Under the pieces are notes generated by a model, which had not been told where the DNA came from, searched no databases, and worked only from the letters and a program-made list of their open reading frames with translations. Below, piece by piece: positions 61,420 through 64,000 of a stretch of DNA of 64,000 nt. Numbering within the stretch: position 1 is the stretch's first letter; every line of letters starts with the position of its first letter. The stretch covers positions 47,185,070-47,249,069 of the forward strand of contig OX104114.1 in assembly GCA_944474755.1 (NCBI GenBank), in the 5' to 3' direction. This DNA comes from Limnoperna fortunei (lineage: Eukaryota > Mollusca > Bivalvia > Mytilida > Modiolidae). A program made the translations under genes and the position numbers.

Positions 61420-62416
61420 TCAGTGATTGTCATTTTGAGGAATCAGTCCACTTATAAGTGACATCAAAGCTCCAAATTGTCTGGTAGGGTCCATGTTGGC
61501 CATTTGCTGTAGTTGCTCATGGCTAATAGAATTCATGTTAGAAAGAGTATTAATTTGTTCCTGTATCAGCTCTGGATTTAGATTTATCTCAAAATTTCCC
61601 TCCATTTCAAAATTCTGTAATGGATTTTCTACTTCCTCAAATACAACTTGTTCATTACTTTCACCTTGATATTGGTTATTCACTGAGGCCAACTGCAGCA
61701 TGTCCATTTGAGACATTTCAGAACTGTACTCTCTTTGAAGGGAATTCAAGTCAAGAAATCCATGCCTTTCTATTAACCCTGTTGACTGCTGCTGGATATT
61801 TGAGCTGAATGGTGGGAGTTGCCCAGCAGATCTGCTTCCATCTAAATTTTTGGCTAACAGTTTAGCCCTCAGTTCTTCTCTTGAATTTGTTGTTTTCAGA
61901 AGATTTGTCAAAGTGGGATGCTGTTCAGGTAGACTGAATGATCTCTGAAAGTCTTGAGGACTATAACCATGGCTACCAATTACTGCAGAATTATATTGCC
62001 TCATGTTGCCATTTAAACTGGGTTGACCAATCTCATCAAGGACAGTTACAGGAATGGAAGCCTCCTGTTCTGGGGACAATACCTGATTTTCATCTATGGA
62101 ACTTTGTGGACTTGTCATAGAAAAAGTCATTCCATTAGACATTGAGTTTTCTGGTGACATCATGTAGGATGATGCTGGACTTTGTACTTGTGACATTGGA
62201 GTGGACTCGCTGTTGTTTCTCTGATCTCCTCCATAAATGGTAGATGAAGGACTGAACTGATCGATATTTTCCCACTTAGCCAACAACTCTGCCTGTGGGT
62301 CAGAATAAGAATTTGGAGTTTGCTGTTCAACATTACACTGCTTGATTTTTTTGCCAACTGGGACATCACTGGGAGGTTCTTTTTTTGTGCATGTTGTATC
62401 ATTTATGGAAAAGTCT
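61420..62416 (-). CDS. 3'-terminal exon of a Q/S/N-rich transcription-factor-like protein, partial
   Basis: On the minus strand, TTCTATTTTGCAG precedes the exon at 62416. The frame stays open for about 331 codons to TGA at 61422-61420. It begins DFSINDTTC, then KKEPPSDVPVGKKIKQ, a basic patch with a possible SUMO-type KxE site. A long Ser/Gln/Asn/Pro-rich tract (SPASSYMMSPENS, SFSLPEQHPTLTNLLK) follows. Near the end are acidic and hydrophobic segments (EEVENPLQNFEMEG and FGALMSLISGLIPQ). This resembles a transactivation region downstream of a DNA-binding domain, and the last segment recalls FxxLL-type activation motifs. No DNA-binding domain is in the window, so the family cannot be named; Rel/NFAT-like is only a guess. 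No confident upstream exon was found in 62417-64000. AATAAA overlaps the stop (61419-61414) on the minus strand. Confidence 0.75.
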
Positions 62417-63247
62417 CTGCAAAATAGAAATAATACATACTATTACAAGGTTTCTGGATTATAAAATATCTACAACTTAGTTTATAGTTAGTAGTCTTAT
62501 ATTTCCATAATAGATTACTATTATAACTTTGGAGAGGACCATCATATGACCGATAAGTTATTACATTTTAATCTATCACTTTATGTATCATACATTGAAA
62601 TGGTGTCACCATTAACTTATGGGGTACAATATTACTTGTGGGATCCATCACTGACTCATGGTCTTCTATGTTAACCTATTTTGTCCTATGTTATCTATGT
62701 CCCTTGGTCATCAAAATCTTCACAACTCCTTGATTCCCCAAAGTTATAAGAGGAGGATGTTTAGATGAATTAATGGTTCTGGAAAAGTAACATTTTGTTA
62801 GCATTTCCTTATTTAAATTCACTTAAAGTTTTGGTGGGCATCTTCAATTATCCAATCCACAACAACATTACAGTAATGGCAGAAGACCTTCATAAGGTCA
62901 GCAGGTATATTGTCAAATTAATCTGTTGAACAATTGTTCCTGATTTTTTCACCACTTTGCTATAGAATTTTTTTCACCATTTGACATTTTTCCAAGTGAA
63001 TATAATAGTAGTTAATTAATAGCTAAATCTGGCCATTGAAGTACAAGGTCTCTCTTGAGAACATCCAGACTCTACAGTAAAAGGTATCTTTCTAAATAAG
63101 ATAAATATACTTCTGAACTAGTATGTGAATGTTATTTATAACAATTCAAAATTTTTCATGGTGTGCACACGAACTTCTATGTTTGTACTGCATAACACAT
63201 ACAGTTATTGTAAATCATTATAGACATACAATTTTAGTATTGAACTG
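62417..63247 (-). other. Intron of the minus-strand gene, nothing recognised
   Basis: No exon with a usable phase and donor was found on the minus strand. Confidence 0.4.
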
Positions 63248-63260
63248 ATTATGCATATTG

Positions 63261-63525
63261 AGGGGCCTCGATGGCCAAGTGGTCAAGGTAGTTCGTCTAC
63301 TATTGATCACGTGGTCCGTCAACACTGAGATTGCTGGTTTGATTCTCACTGCAGGCAGGGTGTACTCGACTCCAATCTAAACTGACAAGGATTGCCAGTT
63401 TTCCTACCGCAGATCGGGGGTTTTCTCCAGGTACTCCGGCTTCCTCCCCCAATAAAAACTGGGTGCCATGATATAGCTGAAAAATTGCTGAAAGTGGTGT
63501 TAACCACCATCAAACAAAAAAACAA
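63261..63525 (+). mobile_element. tRNA-derived SINE, family 1, with 13-bp target duplication
   Basis: The best-defined family 1 copy. The head is GGGGCCTCGATGGCCAAGTG with a B box GGTTTGATTC. The body holds TACTCGACTCCAATCTAAAC and CTCCGGCTTCCTCCCCC, and the tail ATATAGCTGAAAAATTGCTG and ACCATCAAACAAAAAAAC. ATTATGCATATTG flanks both sides exactly (63248-63260 and 63526-63538). Changes in the A and B boxes suggest it is no longer transcribed well. It sits within the presumed intron of the minus-strand gene. Confidence 0.93.
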
Positions 63526-63538
63526 ATTATGCATATTG

Positions 63539-64000
63539 TTATTAAAAGTTCTTCTGTGCTTTGATTTTTTTATACAGGTGTTTTCATCATTACTAATTGT
63601 GTGTTTATGATGTAATGTGATTCTGATTATCATTTATTTTCTTGGACTCTATCTGGTATCAGCAGTAATATTTTGTGCTTCCCTCCCTACTTTGTGTATC
63701 TTCCCTTTAAAATGAAAAGACATTAGTGCATGTAGCATTCTCTGTGGCTAACCACATTTTAAGTTTTATTTATTGTTTTATCATATTTCAATTTGCACCT
63801 TTAACAAAATTATTACAGAATTCATTTAAAAATTAACTTGCAATTTATTTATATTTTTATGTTTTTGTTCATCATTTGTTTTTCTGGTTTCATTTATTTT
63901 TATAAATTTTTCACCTGTTATTTAAAGCAAAATAAAGTTACCTACATTTTTACTAACAGTTCATATACTGATATATCTGATACACATTTAGAACACATTG
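63539..64000. other. Window end, nothing recognised
   Basis: AT-rich, no gene seen on either strand. Confidence 0.3.

Noticed and set aside
63951..64000. Upstream exon of the minus-strand gene at the window edge
   Set aside because: A GT donor follows on the minus strand, but the only open frame there runs into a stop at the border and the phase does not fit the exon at 62416.

Overview
This is eukaryotic nuclear DNA, very probably from a bivalve mollusc and most likely a mussel (Mytilidae). The grounds are AT-rich sequence, short spliced exons lying far apart, and dense repeats of types I associate with bivalve genomes: tRNA-headed SINEs, CR1-like LINEs, hairpin-headed 172-173 bp repeats and foldback elements. 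The species is inferred. Nothing prokaryotic was seen.

Four host genes can be supported. (1) The last exon of an arginine/serine-rich (splicing-factor-like) protein lies at 395-812 (+). (2) A complete nine-exon gene for a 377-residue phytanoyl-CoA dioxygenase family (Fe(II)/2-oxoglutarate) protein spans 27765-43980 (+). All exon phases agree, and the HxD...H iron ligands and a candidate 2-oxoglutarate arginine are present. (3) A small three-exon gene for a secreted WAP-type cysteine-rich peptide lies at 51544-52847 (+), with a TATA box upstream. (4) The 3'-terminal exon of a Q/S/N-rich, transcription-factor-like protein lies at 61420-62416 (-), followed by a long region with an internal diverged duplication. 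These genes do not form an operon or an evident pathway.

The rest is repeats. From 4974 to 12104 a hairpin-headed 173-bp repeat is interrupted by a 6.1-kb block. That block has four copies of a 449-bp terminal-inverted-repeat element (A) and five 858-bp monomers (B) in the order A-B-A-B-B-A-B-B-A. The outer flanks are TTAA direct repeats and the internal junctions are TATA direct repeats, with matching empty sites in the same array. From 12.3 to 15.7 kb lies a decayed CR1-like LINE with a 2A-like motif, PHD finger, endonuclease and reverse transcriptase. From 16 to 27.6 kb are foldbacks, a 21-bp array of the palindrome CATCTAGATG, SINEs, a gag-like remnant and a cluster of near-perfect palindromes.

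Intron 1 of the dioxygenase gene (8.4 kb) has collected a SINE, an (AT)n tract, a TIR element and LINE fragments. From 46 to 50 kb lie SINE, Penelope-like and LINE remnants and two copies of a reverse-transcriptase-tail repeat. A well-formed hammerhead ribozyme motif is at 54410-54453. The most interesting objects are the A/B composite block, the 21-bp palindrome array, the hammerhead motif, and the shared hairpin + CCGTCCGT + about 172-bp layout of several otherwise different repeats.
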